Source: Nocardia sp. XZ_19_385
GTDB taxonomy: Bacteria; Actinomycetota; Actinomycetes; Mycobacteriales; Mycobacteriaceae
NCBI RefSeq assembly: GCF_015355755.1
Contig: NZ_JACVEE010000002.1
Span: 1,860,001-1,924,000 of the forward strand
DNA length: 64,000 nucleotides
Direction of reading: 5' to 3'
The translations under genes and the position numbers were made by a program. Under the pieces are notes generated by a model. The model had not been told where the DNA came from and did no database searches. It worked only from the letters and a program-made list of their open reading frames with translations. Position 1 is the first letter of the stretch; each line of letters starts with the position of its first letter. Positions 26,920 through 35,410 of the stretch are shown here, in pieces.

Positions 26920-27720
26920 TCAATCCTGGAAGACCGGCTTGCGCTTGGTCAGCATCGCGGTCGCGCCTTCGATGAAGTCGGGGGACTGCAAAAGCTCGCT
27001 CTGCCCGGCCTTCTCGGCTGCCAGCGCGGTGTCGAGCGCACTGAGGGTGGCCGCGTTGAGCGCCTGCTTGGTGAGCTCCAGCGCGCGACGCGGACCGGCG
27101 GCGATCTTCGCGGCGGCGGCTTCGACCTTCGCGTCCAGCTCGTCTGCGCCGACGACCGCGGTGAACAGCCCGGCCTGCTTGGCGGCCGGGGCGGGCAGCC
27201 GCTCCCCGAGCAACGCCATCTCGGCGGCCAGCGGACGGCCCGCCGCCGCGGCGACCATGGCGGCGGCGCCGCCGTCGGGCATCAGGCCGATGTTGATGAA
27301 CGCCAGCAGCAGGTAGGAGTCCTCGCTCGCGTAGACCAGGTCCGCGGCCAGCGCCATGCCAACGCCGACACCGGCGGCCGCGCCCTTGATCCGGGCGATC
27401 ACCGGCACCGGCGCGTCCACGATGGCCTTCACCAGGCGGTTGGCCGCGTCCATCACCATGTCGGAGGTGATGCCGCGCGCCGCCTCCTCCGGGCCGGAGG
27501 CCAGGTCGGCGCCGGTGCAGAAGTCGCCACCCTCGCCGGTCAGCACGATTACCCGGACCGAGCGGTCCGCGGCGGCGGCCGAAACCGCGTCACCGAGCGC
27601 GAGCATGGTGTCGTAGTCGATGGCGTTCTTGCGCTTGGGCTTGGTCAGGGTGAGGCGCAGGATCTTGCCGTCGTGGACCGCTGAGAAACCCGCCGGTCGG
27701 TTGGAATCCGGATTACTCAT
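26920..27720 (-). CDS. Crotonase-family protein, enoyl-CoA isomerase/hydratase (PaaG-like)
   Basis: 266 aa. The start at 27720 is chosen because AGGAG lies 8 nt upstream. The longer frame adds 7 unlikely residues. Crotonase-fold motifs are present: the first oxyanion-hole segment (CTGADLA) and GAAAGVGVG. The two glutamates of classical enoyl-CoA hydratase (rat Glu144, Glu164) are replaced by Gly and Phe. Instead there is IGLMPDGG, the Asp-containing motif of PaaG/Delta3-Delta2 isomerase-type members. Isomerase is therefore a better guess than hydratase. It is divergent from the double TetR regulator, which probably controls it. Confidence 0.88.
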   Translation of the reverse strand: MSNPDSNRPAGFSAVHDGKILRLTLTKPKRKNAIDYDTMLALGDAVSAAAADRSVRVIVLTGEGGDFCTGADLASGPEEAARGITSDMVMDAANRLVKAIVDAPVPVIARIKGAAAGVGVGMALAADLVYASEDSYLLLAFINIGLMPDGGAAAMVAAAAGRPLAAEMALLGERLPAPAAKQAGLFTAVVGADELDAKVEAAAAKIAAGPRRALELTKQALNAATLSALDTALAAEKAGQSELLQSPDFIEGATAMLTKRKPVFQD

Positions 27721-27765
27721 TCTGTGCTCCTGGTCTGGCATTCAACGGGCTCGCGGCCATGAATA

Positions 27766-27795
27766 GTGGTTAACTTTGCGAATTGTGGTTAACTT
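27766..27795. promoter_or_regulatory. Direct-repeat operator candidate between crotonase and TetR genes
   Basis: GTGGTTAACTT occurs at 27766-27776 and again at 27785-27795, 19 bp apart (about two helical turns). Each copy contains the palindrome GTTAAC. The pair sits in the 132-bp divergent intergenic region and is a natural binding site for the adjacent tandem-TetR protein. Confidence 0.55.
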
Positions 27796-27852
27796 AGGTG
27801 CACTTGTCCGGCGCTGTCAACAAGCAGTGCCGCCGCAGAACGGGAGAGGTAC

Positions 27853-29103
27853 ATGGTGGCGGATCGCAGCGAGGTAGACCTCGCGCCTGCGCAGCCTGCC
27901 ACCACCGTTCGCCGTCGTCCCAAGGACCGCAAAGTACAGATCATCCGGGCCGCCGCGCGGGCTTTCAGCGAACGCGGTTACTACCCCGTGGGCGTCGACG
28001 AGATCGCGGCCGAGGTCGGCATCTCCGGGCCCGCGCTGTACCGGCACTTCACCAACAAGTACGCGCTGCTGGTCGCGGCCGCGGAAGAGGGCGCCAAGCA
28101 TCTGCTGAAGGTCGCCCTCGCCGCCGACGATGCGCAGCTGCCGCCGACCGAGCGTCTGGACGCGCTGATCCGCGCGATCGCCGAACACACCATCGAGATC
28201 CGCCGCGAGGCCGGGCTCTACCGCTGGGAACGCCGCTACCTGGAGCGCGACGACCGGATCCGGATCCGGAAGATCTACGAGGACCTCAACGCCACCCTCG
28301 CCGCGCCGATCGCGCTGCTCCGGCCGCAGGACCCGCCCGCGGATGTCGCGATGCGCGCCGCCGCGGTACTCAGCGCCGTCGCCAGCATCTCCGCGCACCG
28401 CACCGCGCTGTCCGGCGCCCGCATGCTCCCGCTGCTGCACGATATGGCCTGGGCCGTGCTGCGCGTCGAATTGCCGCCCGCCCCACCCGAACCCGATCCG
28501 GGCCCCGCCGTGCGCGGCCTGCCGGTCACCTCGAAACGCGAACAGCTCCTCACCGAGGCGATCCGGATCTTCGGCCGGCAGGGCTACCACGAGGCCAGCA
28601 TCGAGGAGATCGGCGCGGCCGTCGGCATCAACGCCTCCAGCGTCTACCGGTACTTCACCAGCAAGGCCGACCTGCTGGCCGCCGCGTTCTACCGCACCGG
28701 CGACCGCGTCGCCATGGCCATCACCGAGGCGCTCGCCGAAGCCACGAGCCGTCCCGACGCGGTGCGCCGCATCGCCGAACGGCAGGCCAAGCTGACCTTC
28801 GCGATGCCGGAGATCATGCCGGTCTACTACGCGGAATTCTCGAATCTGCCGCAGGCCGAACAGCACAAGCTGCGCGCCATCCAGCGCCAGAACGTGCTGG
28901 AGTGGGCGAACCTGCTCGACGGCGATCCGGTGGAAGCCCGGTTCCGGGTGCACGCGGCCATCGGCCAGGTCATCGATGTCGGCCGGCTGGTCCGATTCGA
29001 TTCCCGCCCGGAGCAATTGGCGCGGGTCAGCAGGCTGATGGAAGCCGTGCTGCTGTCAGACGGCGCGTTCGACGGCCCAGTCGATCGCGTCAGCGGCCGC
29101 TAG
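27853..29103 (+). CDS. Double TetR-family transcriptional regulator
   Basis: 416 aa from ATG 27853, with GAGAGG just upstream. The protein is two TetR units in tandem. The first HTH is at about residues 22-70 (VDEIAAEVGIS...YRHFTNKYALL) and the second at about 225-275 (IEEIGAAVGIN...YRYFTSKADLL), each followed by a ligand-binding-type helical region. A single chain with two DNA-binding units matches the repeated GTGGTTAACTT site upstream. By divergent position it probably represses itself and the crotonase/SDR genes. The ligand may be an acyl-CoA (inference). The 3' end overlaps the opposing hydrolase gene by 48 bp. Confidence 0.92.
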   Translation: MVADRSEVDLAPAQPATTVRRRPKDRKVQIIRAAARAFSERGYYPVGVDEIAAEVGISGPALYRHFTNKYALLVAAAEEGAKHLLKVALAADDAQLPPTERLDALIRAIAEHTIEIRREAGLYRWERRYLERDDRIRIRKIYEDLNATLAAPIALLRPQDPPADVAMRAAAVLSAVASISAHRTALSGARMLPLLHDMAWAVLRVELPPAPPEPDPGPAVRGLPVTSKREQLLTEAIRIFGRQGYHEASIEEIGAAVGINASSVYRYFTSKADLLAAAFYRTGDRVAMAITEALAEATSRPDAVRRIAERQAKLTFAMPEIMPVYYAEFSNLPQAEQHKLRAIQRQNVLEWANLLDGDPVEARFRVHAAIGQVIDVGRLVRFDSRPEQLARVSRLMEAVLLSDGAFDGPVDRVSGR

Positions 29104-30054
29104 ATTCAGGATGTCCATGTGCCCGCCGGTGGTGTACGACCGGTGTGTGACCTCGGCACCCCGCCTGGTCAATTCCTCGCAGTAGTGCTGGGCGGCGGTG
29201 CGGGGCGCCAGCGGATCCGCGCCGACCGTGCACACCAGCAACGACTTGGCGGTTACCGACGGGATGCGCTGGCAGTGCGAGAGTGCGGCGGCCACCGGTT
29301 TCCGCAGCGTCAGCCGCTGCGCGCCGAGATCTCCGACGGTGTAGGGCGTCAAGAGCTGACGCATCTCCGGCACCGACAGCGGCGTAATGGCCTCGAGTAG
29401 CTCGGCTCCCTTGCGGGTGAGGAACTCTTCGGGATGAAAGCGCTCATCGCTGATGCGCACGCCGGCCAGCAACGCGAGGATGAACGCGTCGGCGGGTAGC
29501 TCGGCATCGCGGGTGACCATGCTGAAGTAGGAGAGGTAGTCCGGGGGAGCGAGGGCTATGGCGCCCTTGTAGTTCAGTTCCGGCCCGGGATGCGAGGTGT
29601 GCAGGGCCGCCACGCCGCCCTGACAGAATCCTGCTGCTACCACGGTCTTTTCGATTCGTTCGTCGAGTTCTCGCGCGGCCGGGCAGATGGCGATGATGTC
29701 GGAGGCGATCTGGCGCGCACCGGGAAACGGGTTGAGGCCGCAGCCGTCGAGACCTTTGTAATCGGCCGCCGCTATCGCGAATCCTGCTGCCAGCCAACGA
29801 GATAGGAATTTCAGCTCGATGCCGGGCAGGCCGCGCAGCGAGGGTGCGTTGTGGTGATCCAGTCCGACGAAGCAGTGCGCCCAGGTCAGGAGCGGCATGC
29901 TGGCCGGTGCCCGGTCCGGTGACGGTAGAAATAGCGACCCGGAGCTGATCCGGCCGTCGTCGTGATAGCGAATGCGATAGCCGCTCCCTGCTCCGGCCGG
30001 CCACAGTTCCGGCGCGATCGGGCACGCGTCGACCAGGTGGGTCCACTGTGTCAT
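29056..30054 (-). CDS. Secretory-lipase-family alpha/beta hydrolase with Cys nucleophile position
   Basis: 332 aa from ATG 30054, 7 bp after the stop of its upstream paralogue, so the two form an operon. It resembles that neighbour over its whole length (WAHCFVG, HNAPS, RWLAAGF, ADYKGL). At the nucleophile elbow it has GFCQGG with Cys144 (codon TGT), where the neighbour has GFSQGG with Ser. Acid and His candidates near the C-terminus (GADPLAP, TGGHMDI) are present. No signal peptide is seen despite the family name. The Cys could make it a dienelactone-hydrolase-like thiol hydrolase or leave it weakly active. The 3' end overlaps the TetR gene on the other strand. Confidence 0.86.
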   Translation of the reverse strand: MTQWTHLVDACPIAPELWPAGAGSGYRIRYHDDGRISSGSLFLPSPDRAPASMPLLTWAHCFVGLDHHNAPSLRGLPGIELKFLSRWLAAGFAIAAADYKGLDGCGLNPFPGARQIASDIIAICPAARELDERIEKTVVAAGFCQGGVAALHTSHPGPELNYKGAIALAPPDYLSYFSMVTRDAELPADAFILALLAGVRISDERFHPEEFLTRKGAELLEAITPLSVPEMRQLLTPYTVGDLGAQRLTLRKPVAAALSHCQRIPSVTAKSLLVCTVGADPLAPRTAAQHYCEELTRRGAEVTHRSYTTGGHMDILNLAAADAIDWAVERAV

Positions 30055-30061
30055 CGTGGAT

Positions 30062-31666
30062 TCACTTCGACCGGCCGAACAGCCAGTATCCAGGTGATCG
30101 CGGGTCGTCGCCGGTGAGGAAGTGGATGACGCTGGCGGCCAGCTCTTCCGCGAGGATGAAACCGCTGCCATCGGTGTCGGTCAGGTCGAAGATCTCGTCG
30201 GACTCGGTGTCGGCGATATCCAGACCGTGCGTCACCGCATGGAAGCGCGAGCGCGAGATGTGCCCGTCGGCGTCGGTGTCGATGAGCTCCATGACGGCGG
30301 CGACGAGTTCGCGGACACACTCGGTCAACTGCGCCGGAACAGCGCGGGCCTCGGGTGCGAGGAACTCGGTCAGATCGATGTGCCCATCGCCGTCGCTGTC
30401 GTAATGCTGGATCAGTTGCCGGGCCAGCTGCTCGTAGCCCGCGCGCACCCGCACCGCGATCGGGTCGCCGAGCGGATGCCCGAAGCTCTGCACCAGCCGC
30501 AGCGCGTGGGCGCGGAAATCGTCCGGGCCGATCCGGCCGTCACCCGTGGCGTCGAGGATCCGGAAGCGAATATCTTGGTCGCTGACCTGCTCATCCGCCT
30601 CGGTGACCGCGGTGCGTGGCGCGCTGATCAGCTCGGTGGCCCAGCGGGTCGCGCTGTGCGCCGCCGGCTCCAGCAACCCGAAGTGGTCCAGTGTTTCGAA
30701 GTCCTGGAACGTGATGTCCGTACCACACTCGGCGAGTTCTTTCGAGAATTCGCTGCCCTGATGCGAAGTGAAGACCGGGTCCGCTCCGCCCGCGCACAGG
30801 AAGATCGGCCGGTCGTACTTGGTCACCGGGGGGCTCGTCGAGTCCAAGGCGTCGATGAGCGGTTGCCAGGCCGCGATGCCGGTGACCCCCGCCTGGTCGT
30901 TGGTGGTGGCGCAGCACAGTTCGTCCAGGTCCTTCATGGATTTCCGCAACGCCGCGTCGATCAGCGTGCGGCCGGTCGGGCTGAGCTGGGGTCCGGCGTC
31001 GAATTCCGGTCGCCGGGTGTGTAGTCCGGCAAGGATGGTGGGGACGAGCGCGTGCACGGAGCCATTGCCGTCTTCGGTGTAGGGCCGCACGAATTCCAGG
31101 AAGCGGACCGGCGGGGCCAGCGACACCGTGCCGCGCAGATCCAGTTCCGGCGCGTAAGCCGTGCAGATCGCCGCGGCGAACAAGGAGCCGTGGCCGCCCT
31201 GGGAGAAGCCGCCGATGATGGTGCGGTTGTCGACGCCGAGGTCCATGCCGTGCACGGCCCGCGCCATGTCGATGATGTCGTCGGCGATGGCCTCGCCATC
31301 GAGGTAGGGGTGCGGTTCCTTCGTGCCCAGACCCTCGTAATCGGTAGCGGCGACGACGAATCCGGCGGCCAGCCAATGTCTCAGGTGCTTGCGCTCTTCC
31401 GGGATCAGTCCGACCTTGGAGGGCGCGTTGTGCTCGTTGCTGCCCACGGTGCAATGCGCCCAGGTGAGGACAGGCGCGCCCGCGGAGCCGGATTCCGGGA
31501 CGAAGACGGAGCCGCCGACCGCGCGCTTTCCGCCACTGAAATTGGAGGCGACGTATTCGATGCGGTAGCCCTGTTCGGTGCCTTCCGGCCACAGCTCTCG
31601 CGGTAGCGGGTCGACGGTGAGCAGGGTGCCGTTGTCGAGATCCGAGCAATCGAGTACTGAAGTCAC
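30062..31666 (-). CDS. Secretory-lipase-family hydrolase fused to a four-EF-hand domain
   Basis: 534 aa from GTG 31666, with GGAGG upstream. Residues 1-350 form an alpha/beta hydrolase of the secretory lipase family with GFSQGG (Ser155), a late Asp (GGADPVF) and His (LDHFGLL). Residues 365-515 carry four calcium-binding loops: DATGDGRIGPDDF, DSDGDGHIDLTEF, DTDADGHISRSRF and DTDGSGFILAEEL. The arrangement is like actinobacterial calerythrin-type proteins. Calcium could therefore regulate or stabilise the hydrolase. No signal peptide is visible, so it is probably cytoplasmic. The downstream paralogue lacks the EF-hand part. Confidence 0.92.
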   Translation of the reverse strand: MTSVLDCSDLDNGTLLTVDPLPRELWPEGTEQGYRIEYVASNFSGGKRAVGGSVFVPESGSAGAPVLTWAHCTVGSNEHNAPSKVGLIPEERKHLRHWLAAGFVVAATDYEGLGTKEPHPYLDGEAIADDIIDMARAVHGMDLGVDNRTIIGGFSQGGHGSLFAAAICTAYAPELDLRGTVSLAPPVRFLEFVRPYTEDGNGSVHALVPTILAGLHTRRPEFDAGPQLSPTGRTLIDAALRKSMKDLDELCCATTNDQAGVTGIAAWQPLIDALDSTSPPVTKYDRPIFLCAGGADPVFTSHQGSEFSKELAECGTDITFQDFETLDHFGLLEPAAHSATRWATELISAPRTAVTEADEQVSDQDIRFRILDATGDGRIGPDDFRAHALRLVQSFGHPLGDPIAVRVRAGYEQLARQLIQHYDSDGDGHIDLTEFLAPEARAVPAQLTECVRELVAAVMELIDTDADGHISRSRFHAVTHGLDIADTESDEIFDLTDTDGSGFILAEELAASVIHFLTGDDPRSPGYWLFGRSK

Positions 31667-31792
31667 GCCGACCTCCGATGTGCCAGAAACTGACCGATCA
31701 GGTGCGGGACGAGCTGGCTTCGAGCCTAGAGGAGACCGACTGGTCGGGATGTGAAATGGCCGAATCGCGGCGCGTCACCGCCGCGGCGCGGC

Positions 31793-33310
31793 TCAGGTGC
31801 GACGCGCGTGCCGGATGCGAAACATGGTGCGCGCCATACGCAGATGACGTCCCTGCCGGTCGAAGGTCGACAGGTTCACCGGCGCGCGGTAGCGCTTGCG
31901 CGCGATCGACAGCGTCCGGCTGAATTCGCGTAAGCCCTGGTCACCATGGCTGTGCCCCTGCCCGTACTCGCCGAGCCCGCCGAAGGGCAGCGCCGGTATC
32001 CCGGCGTAGAGGCTGGACGAATTGATGGTCACCACCCCGACCCGCAACCGTTCCGCGAAACCGGGCACGGTCGCCACGTCCCGGGTGAAGACCGACACCG
32101 CGACGCCGTTGCCGGTGGCATTGATCCGCCGGGCGGCTTCCTCCATCGACGGCACCCGGTTCACCACCAGCACCGGACCGCACGCCTCACCGGTGACCGC
32201 GACGCTTTCCTCCGGTACCTCGGCCAGCACGATCGGCTCGATATAGGGCTCCCGGAACGAGTCCAGCCCGCCGACAACGGCTTTGCCGCCGCGCGCCAGG
32301 GCATCGCGCACCTGTTTGCGCACCACGTCGACCTGCGATTCCAGGATCATCGGCCCATAGCTGGCCCGTTTGTCCGCGCCGGGGCGCAGCTTGCGCGCCT
32401 GCTCGATGACCAGCTCCAGGAAGCTGTCGTACACCGAATCGGCGACATAGGCGCGCTGGATGCCGGTGGGGTTCTGCCCCGCGTTCGCCATCGCGCCGAA
32501 GACGGCGGCCTCGGCGGCATCGTCCAGTTTGGCGTCGACGTGCACGACCATGGTGCCCTTGCCGCCGCGTTCGATGACCACCGGCGTCATGGTCTGGGCG
32601 CAGAGCGAAATCACCTCGCGGGCACCGGGATCCGAGCCGGCATAGGCGATCTTGTCGAGCTTGGCCCGGCACAGCGCGTTCGTGGTGCCCTTCTCGCCGG
32701 TGACGGCCTGCAGCACCGGCTGGCTCGGCGCCAGTTTGCTCCAGCTCTCGGCCAGCCACACGCCGACGCCGGTGGTCAGCTCGTGCGGTTTGAACACCAC
32801 CGCGTTGCCGGCGGCCATGGCGTAGGCGATCGACCCCATGGGTGTGAAGACCGGATTGTTCCAGGAACCGAGGACGCCGATCACGCCGAGCGGCAGGTAA
32901 CCGACCGAGGCGTGCTGGTTGCGGGTGAGCCAGGTGGAGCCGAGCTTGCGGCGATCCAGGACGCGGGCGGCGTTGCGGGCGGCCCAATCCAGGGTTTCCA
33001 CCGCGAGCATCACCTCGATGGCCGCGTCCGCCTCGGGCTTCCCGGTTTCCTCGCAGACGATGTCCACCAGGTCGCCGGCCTGCCTGGCGATGCTGCGTTT
33101 CCAATCCAGCAGCCAGCGTTTGCGGCTGCCGAAACCCAGACCGGCCCACCACTTCTCGGCGGCGCGGGCCGAGCGGACGGTGCGGTTGAGTTCGCCGTGC
33201 CCCATCACCGCGTAGTTTCCGACGATTTCACCCGTGCGGGGGTCGTATGAGGTCAGCACATTCGAGCCACCCCGATGCCCCGCCACTCGTGACTGCGCAG
33301 ACTCGGCCAT
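31793..33310 (-). CDS. Aldehyde dehydrogenase homologue with catalytic Cys replaced by Pro
   Basis: 505 aa. ATG 33310 is chosen because GGGAGGTGAG lies just upstream. The open frame extends 49 codons further without such a site. The protein is an ALDH-superfamily member (succinate-semialdehyde-dehydrogenase-like subgroup) with the cofactor-binding motifs GSWNNPV, FKPHE and YAGSDPGA, the general-base Glu247 (IERGGK) and the C-terminal PFGGLGEYG. The active-site motif reads NAGQNPTG, where the family has NAGQxC. Residue 281 is Pro (codon CCC), two to three base changes from a Cys codon, so a read error is unlikely. It may bind NAD(P) without dehydrogenase activity. It lies 127 bp upstream of the lipase pair on the same strand. 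Confidence 0.9.
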   Translation of the reverse strand: MAESAQSRVAGHRGGSNVLTSYDPRTGEIVGNYAVMGHGELNRTVRSARAAEKWWAGLGFGSRKRWLLDWKRSIARQAGDLVDIVCEETGKPEADAAIEVMLAVETLDWAARNAARVLDRRKLGSTWLTRNQHASVGYLPLGVIGVLGSWNNPVFTPMGSIAYAMAAGNAVVFKPHELTTGVGVWLAESWSKLAPSQPVLQAVTGEKGTTNALCRAKLDKIAYAGSDPGAREVISLCAQTMTPVVIERGGKGTMVVHVDAKLDDAAEAAVFGAMANAGQNPTGIQRAYVADSVYDSFLELVIEQARKLRPGADKRASYGPMILESQVDVVRKQVRDALARGGKAVVGGLDSFREPYIEPIVLAEVPEESVAVTGEACGPVLVVNRVPSMEEAARRINATGNGVAVSVFTRDVATVPGFAERLRVGVVTINSSSLYAGIPALPFGGLGEYGQGHSHGDQGLREFSRTLSIARKRYRAPVNLSTFDRQGRHLRMARTMFRIRHARRT

Positions 33311-33584
33311 TGGTCTCACCTCCCTGAATTGCAGGGTATGGGCGTGTTCGCGGCCCGACAAGGCGCTGCCGCCGCCACCGCACTGCCCTTGGTGGCCCGA
33401 CCAGCGCCGATTCCGAATTGCGCCAATGGAATTCGGCAGCTGTGAGCAACAACACACTTAACCCGAAGCGGAACTGGGTACAGCGCTGGCGCCGCGGCCG
33501 GTTTCACCCAGCCGGTAACATCACGCCCATTGGGACGGATCTCCTCCGGAGACGCCTTGCCGCCCCGCCGATAGTGGAGAGTTG

Positions 33585-34586
33585 ATGCCGAGCTTGACCA
33601 AGCCAGAATCGCACGTGGATACCCCCGGCGGGCCGGAACGCGAGACGACGGTCCTCGTCAAGGACGTGCGCAAGTCCTTCGGGGACGTCCATGCCCTGCA
33701 GGGCATCAGCTTCACCGCGGAAAAAGCCAGCGTGCTCGGCATTCTCGGTCCCAACGGCGCGGGCAAGACCACCATGGTCAAGATCCTGTCGACGCTGCTG
33801 ACCCCCGACTCCGGCACCGCCGTCGTCGCCGGTCACGACGTCAACGAGGATCCGGCCGGGGTGCGCCGCTCGATCATGATGACCGGCCAGTACGCCGCCC
33901 TGGACGAGAACCTCTCCGGCCGCGAGAACCTGGAACTGTTCGGCCGCCTGATGGGCCTGCGCAAGTCCGCCGCCCGCAAGCGCGCCGACGATCTGCTCGA
34001 GCAGTTCGACCTGGTCAGCGCGGGCCGCCGGTCGGTGCGCAACTATTCCGGCGGTATGCGCCGCCGCGTCGACATCGCCTGCGGCCTGGTGGTCCGGCCC
34101 GAGGTGGTGTTCCTCGACGAACCCACCACCGGCCTGGATCCACGCAGCCGCCAGGGCGTCTGGGATCTGGTCGAGGTGCTCAAGTCCCAGGGCATCACGG
34201 TGCTGCTGACCACGCAGTACCTCGAAGAAGCCGACGTACTGAGCGACAACATCATCGTCATCGACAAGGGCACGGTGATCGCCGAGGGCACCGCCGACGA
34301 GCTCAAGGAGAAGACGGGCGGCAGCTACTGCGAGGTGGTGCCGCTGGATCCGAGCCGGCTGCAGACCGCCGCCGACGCGCTGGGTGATCTGGTGCCCGCC
34401 GCGGTGCTGGCCGATCTCGGTTCCTCCGATCGGATCTCCTTCCCCGCGCCCGACGGCGCGACCACGCTGGCCGAGGCGCTGCGGCGCCTGGACTACGTGG
34501 GCGTCGACCTCGCCGACATCGGGTTGCGCCGGCCGTCGCTGGACGACGTGTTCCTGTCGCTCACCGGGCATTCGGGCGGCAAGTAG
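33585..34586 (+). CDS. DrrA-like ABC exporter ATP-binding protein
   Basis: 333 aa from ATG 33585, with GGAGAG upstream. An overlapping TTG three bases earlier is rejected. Walker A is GPNGAGKTT, the ABC signature is YSGGMRRR, Walker B is VVFLDEPTTGLD, and the switch region is LLTTQYLEEAD. These and the C-terminal extension place it with the daunorubicin-resistance/DrrA type that drives ABC-2 exporters of drugs or lipids. It overlaps the next gene by 1 nt, so the three genes are translationally coupled. The 274-bp upstream gap shared with the divergent ALDH gene shows no promoter that I can call. Confidence 0.93.
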   Translation: MPSLTKPESHVDTPGGPERETTVLVKDVRKSFGDVHALQGISFTAEKASVLGILGPNGAGKTTMVKILSTLLTPDSGTAVVAGHDVNEDPAGVRRSIMMTGQYAALDENLSGRENLELFGRLMGLRKSAARKRADDLLEQFDLVSAGRRSVRNYSGGMRRRVDIACGLVVRPEVVFLDEPTTGLDPRSRQGVWDLVEVLKSQGITVLLTTQYLEEADVLSDNIIVIDKGTVIAEGTADELKEKTGGSYCEVVPLDPSRLQTAADALGDLVPAAVLADLGSSDRISFPAPDGATTLAEALRRLDYVGVDLADIGLRRPSLDDVFLSLTGHSGGK

Positions 34587-35410
34587 TGACAACGACTGAA
34601 CAGACCGGTTTCGAGACCGATCCGGCAGTGCTGTTCGCGCAGCTCCCCACGGCCAAGCCGTCGTCCTTCGCGCAGTGGCGCGCATTGACCGGCCGCATCG
34701 TGTGGACCATGGCGACCAAGGGCGAACTGATCGTCGCCTTCGTGACGCCGCTGGTGTTCACCGTCGGTTTCTATCTGCCGCTGAAGTTCGTGATGCAGTT
34801 CCAGGGCATCAACTACGAGCAGTTCGTCATGGCGGTGATCGTGCTGCAGACCATGGCCTTCACCATGATGTCGAACGCGCAGCTCGCGGCTTTCGAGGCG
34901 TTGACGGGTTTGAGTACCCGCCTGCAGACCATGCCGATCGGCATCCTCGTACCATTCTCCGCGCGGATCTCCGCGGGCCTGATCCGCTCGGTCACATCGC
35001 TGATCGCGGCGATCCTGTTCGGGCACATGATCGGTTTCCGATTCCTGTCCGGGTTCTGGCAGGCCGCGCTGTTCTGCGGTTTCGCCTTGGCGGTCGGCAC
35101 CGTGCTCGCGATCGGCGCCGACGGGCTCGGCTCGCTCACCAAGAGCCCCGAATCGCTGAGCCAGGCGCTGACCTTGCCGACCCTGATCTTCGGCATGCTG
35201 TCCACCGGGTTCGTGCCGGAAAGCAGTTTTCCCGAATGGATCCAGCCGTTCGCGCGCAACCAGCCGATCTCGCAGTGGTCCGGTGCGATGCGGGCGATGG
35301 CCGAGCATGGTGTCACCTTGCAGGAGCTGTGGGTGCCGCTGATCTGGCTGGTCGGCCTGGCCTTTGTGTTCATTCCGTTTGCGATCTGGGCGAGTGTGAG
35401 GCGGTCATGA
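34586..35410 (+). CDS. ABC-2 type exporter permease (first DrrB/C-like subunit)
   Basis: 274 aa from GTG 34586, whose first base is the last base of the preceding stop. About six transmembrane segments follow a cytoplasmic N-terminus of roughly 50 residues. The C-terminal conserved block of DrrB-type permeases is visible (STGFVPES, FARNQPIS). It pairs with the next subunit and the ATPase to form an exporter. The cargo is unknown. The NRPS product 10 kb upstream is a possible but unproven client. Confidence 0.9.
   Translation: MTTTEQTGFETDPAVLFAQLPTAKPSSFAQWRALTGRIVWTMATKGELIVAFVTPLVFTVGFYLPLKFVMQFQGINYEQFVMAVIVLQTMAFTMMSNAQLAAFEALTGLSTRLQTMPIGILVPFSARISAGLIRSVTSLIAAILFGHMIGFRFLSGFWQAALFCGFALAVGTVLAIGADGLGSLTKSPESLSQALTLPTLIFGMLSTGFVPESSFPEWIQPFARNQPISQWSGAMRAMAEHGVTLQELWVPLIWLVGLAFVFIPFAIWASVRRS

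Noticed and set aside
26920..27720. Crotonase counted as another catalytically dead enzyme
   Set aside because: The missing glutamates are normal for PaaG-type isomerases, which use the Asp in the PDxG motif found here.
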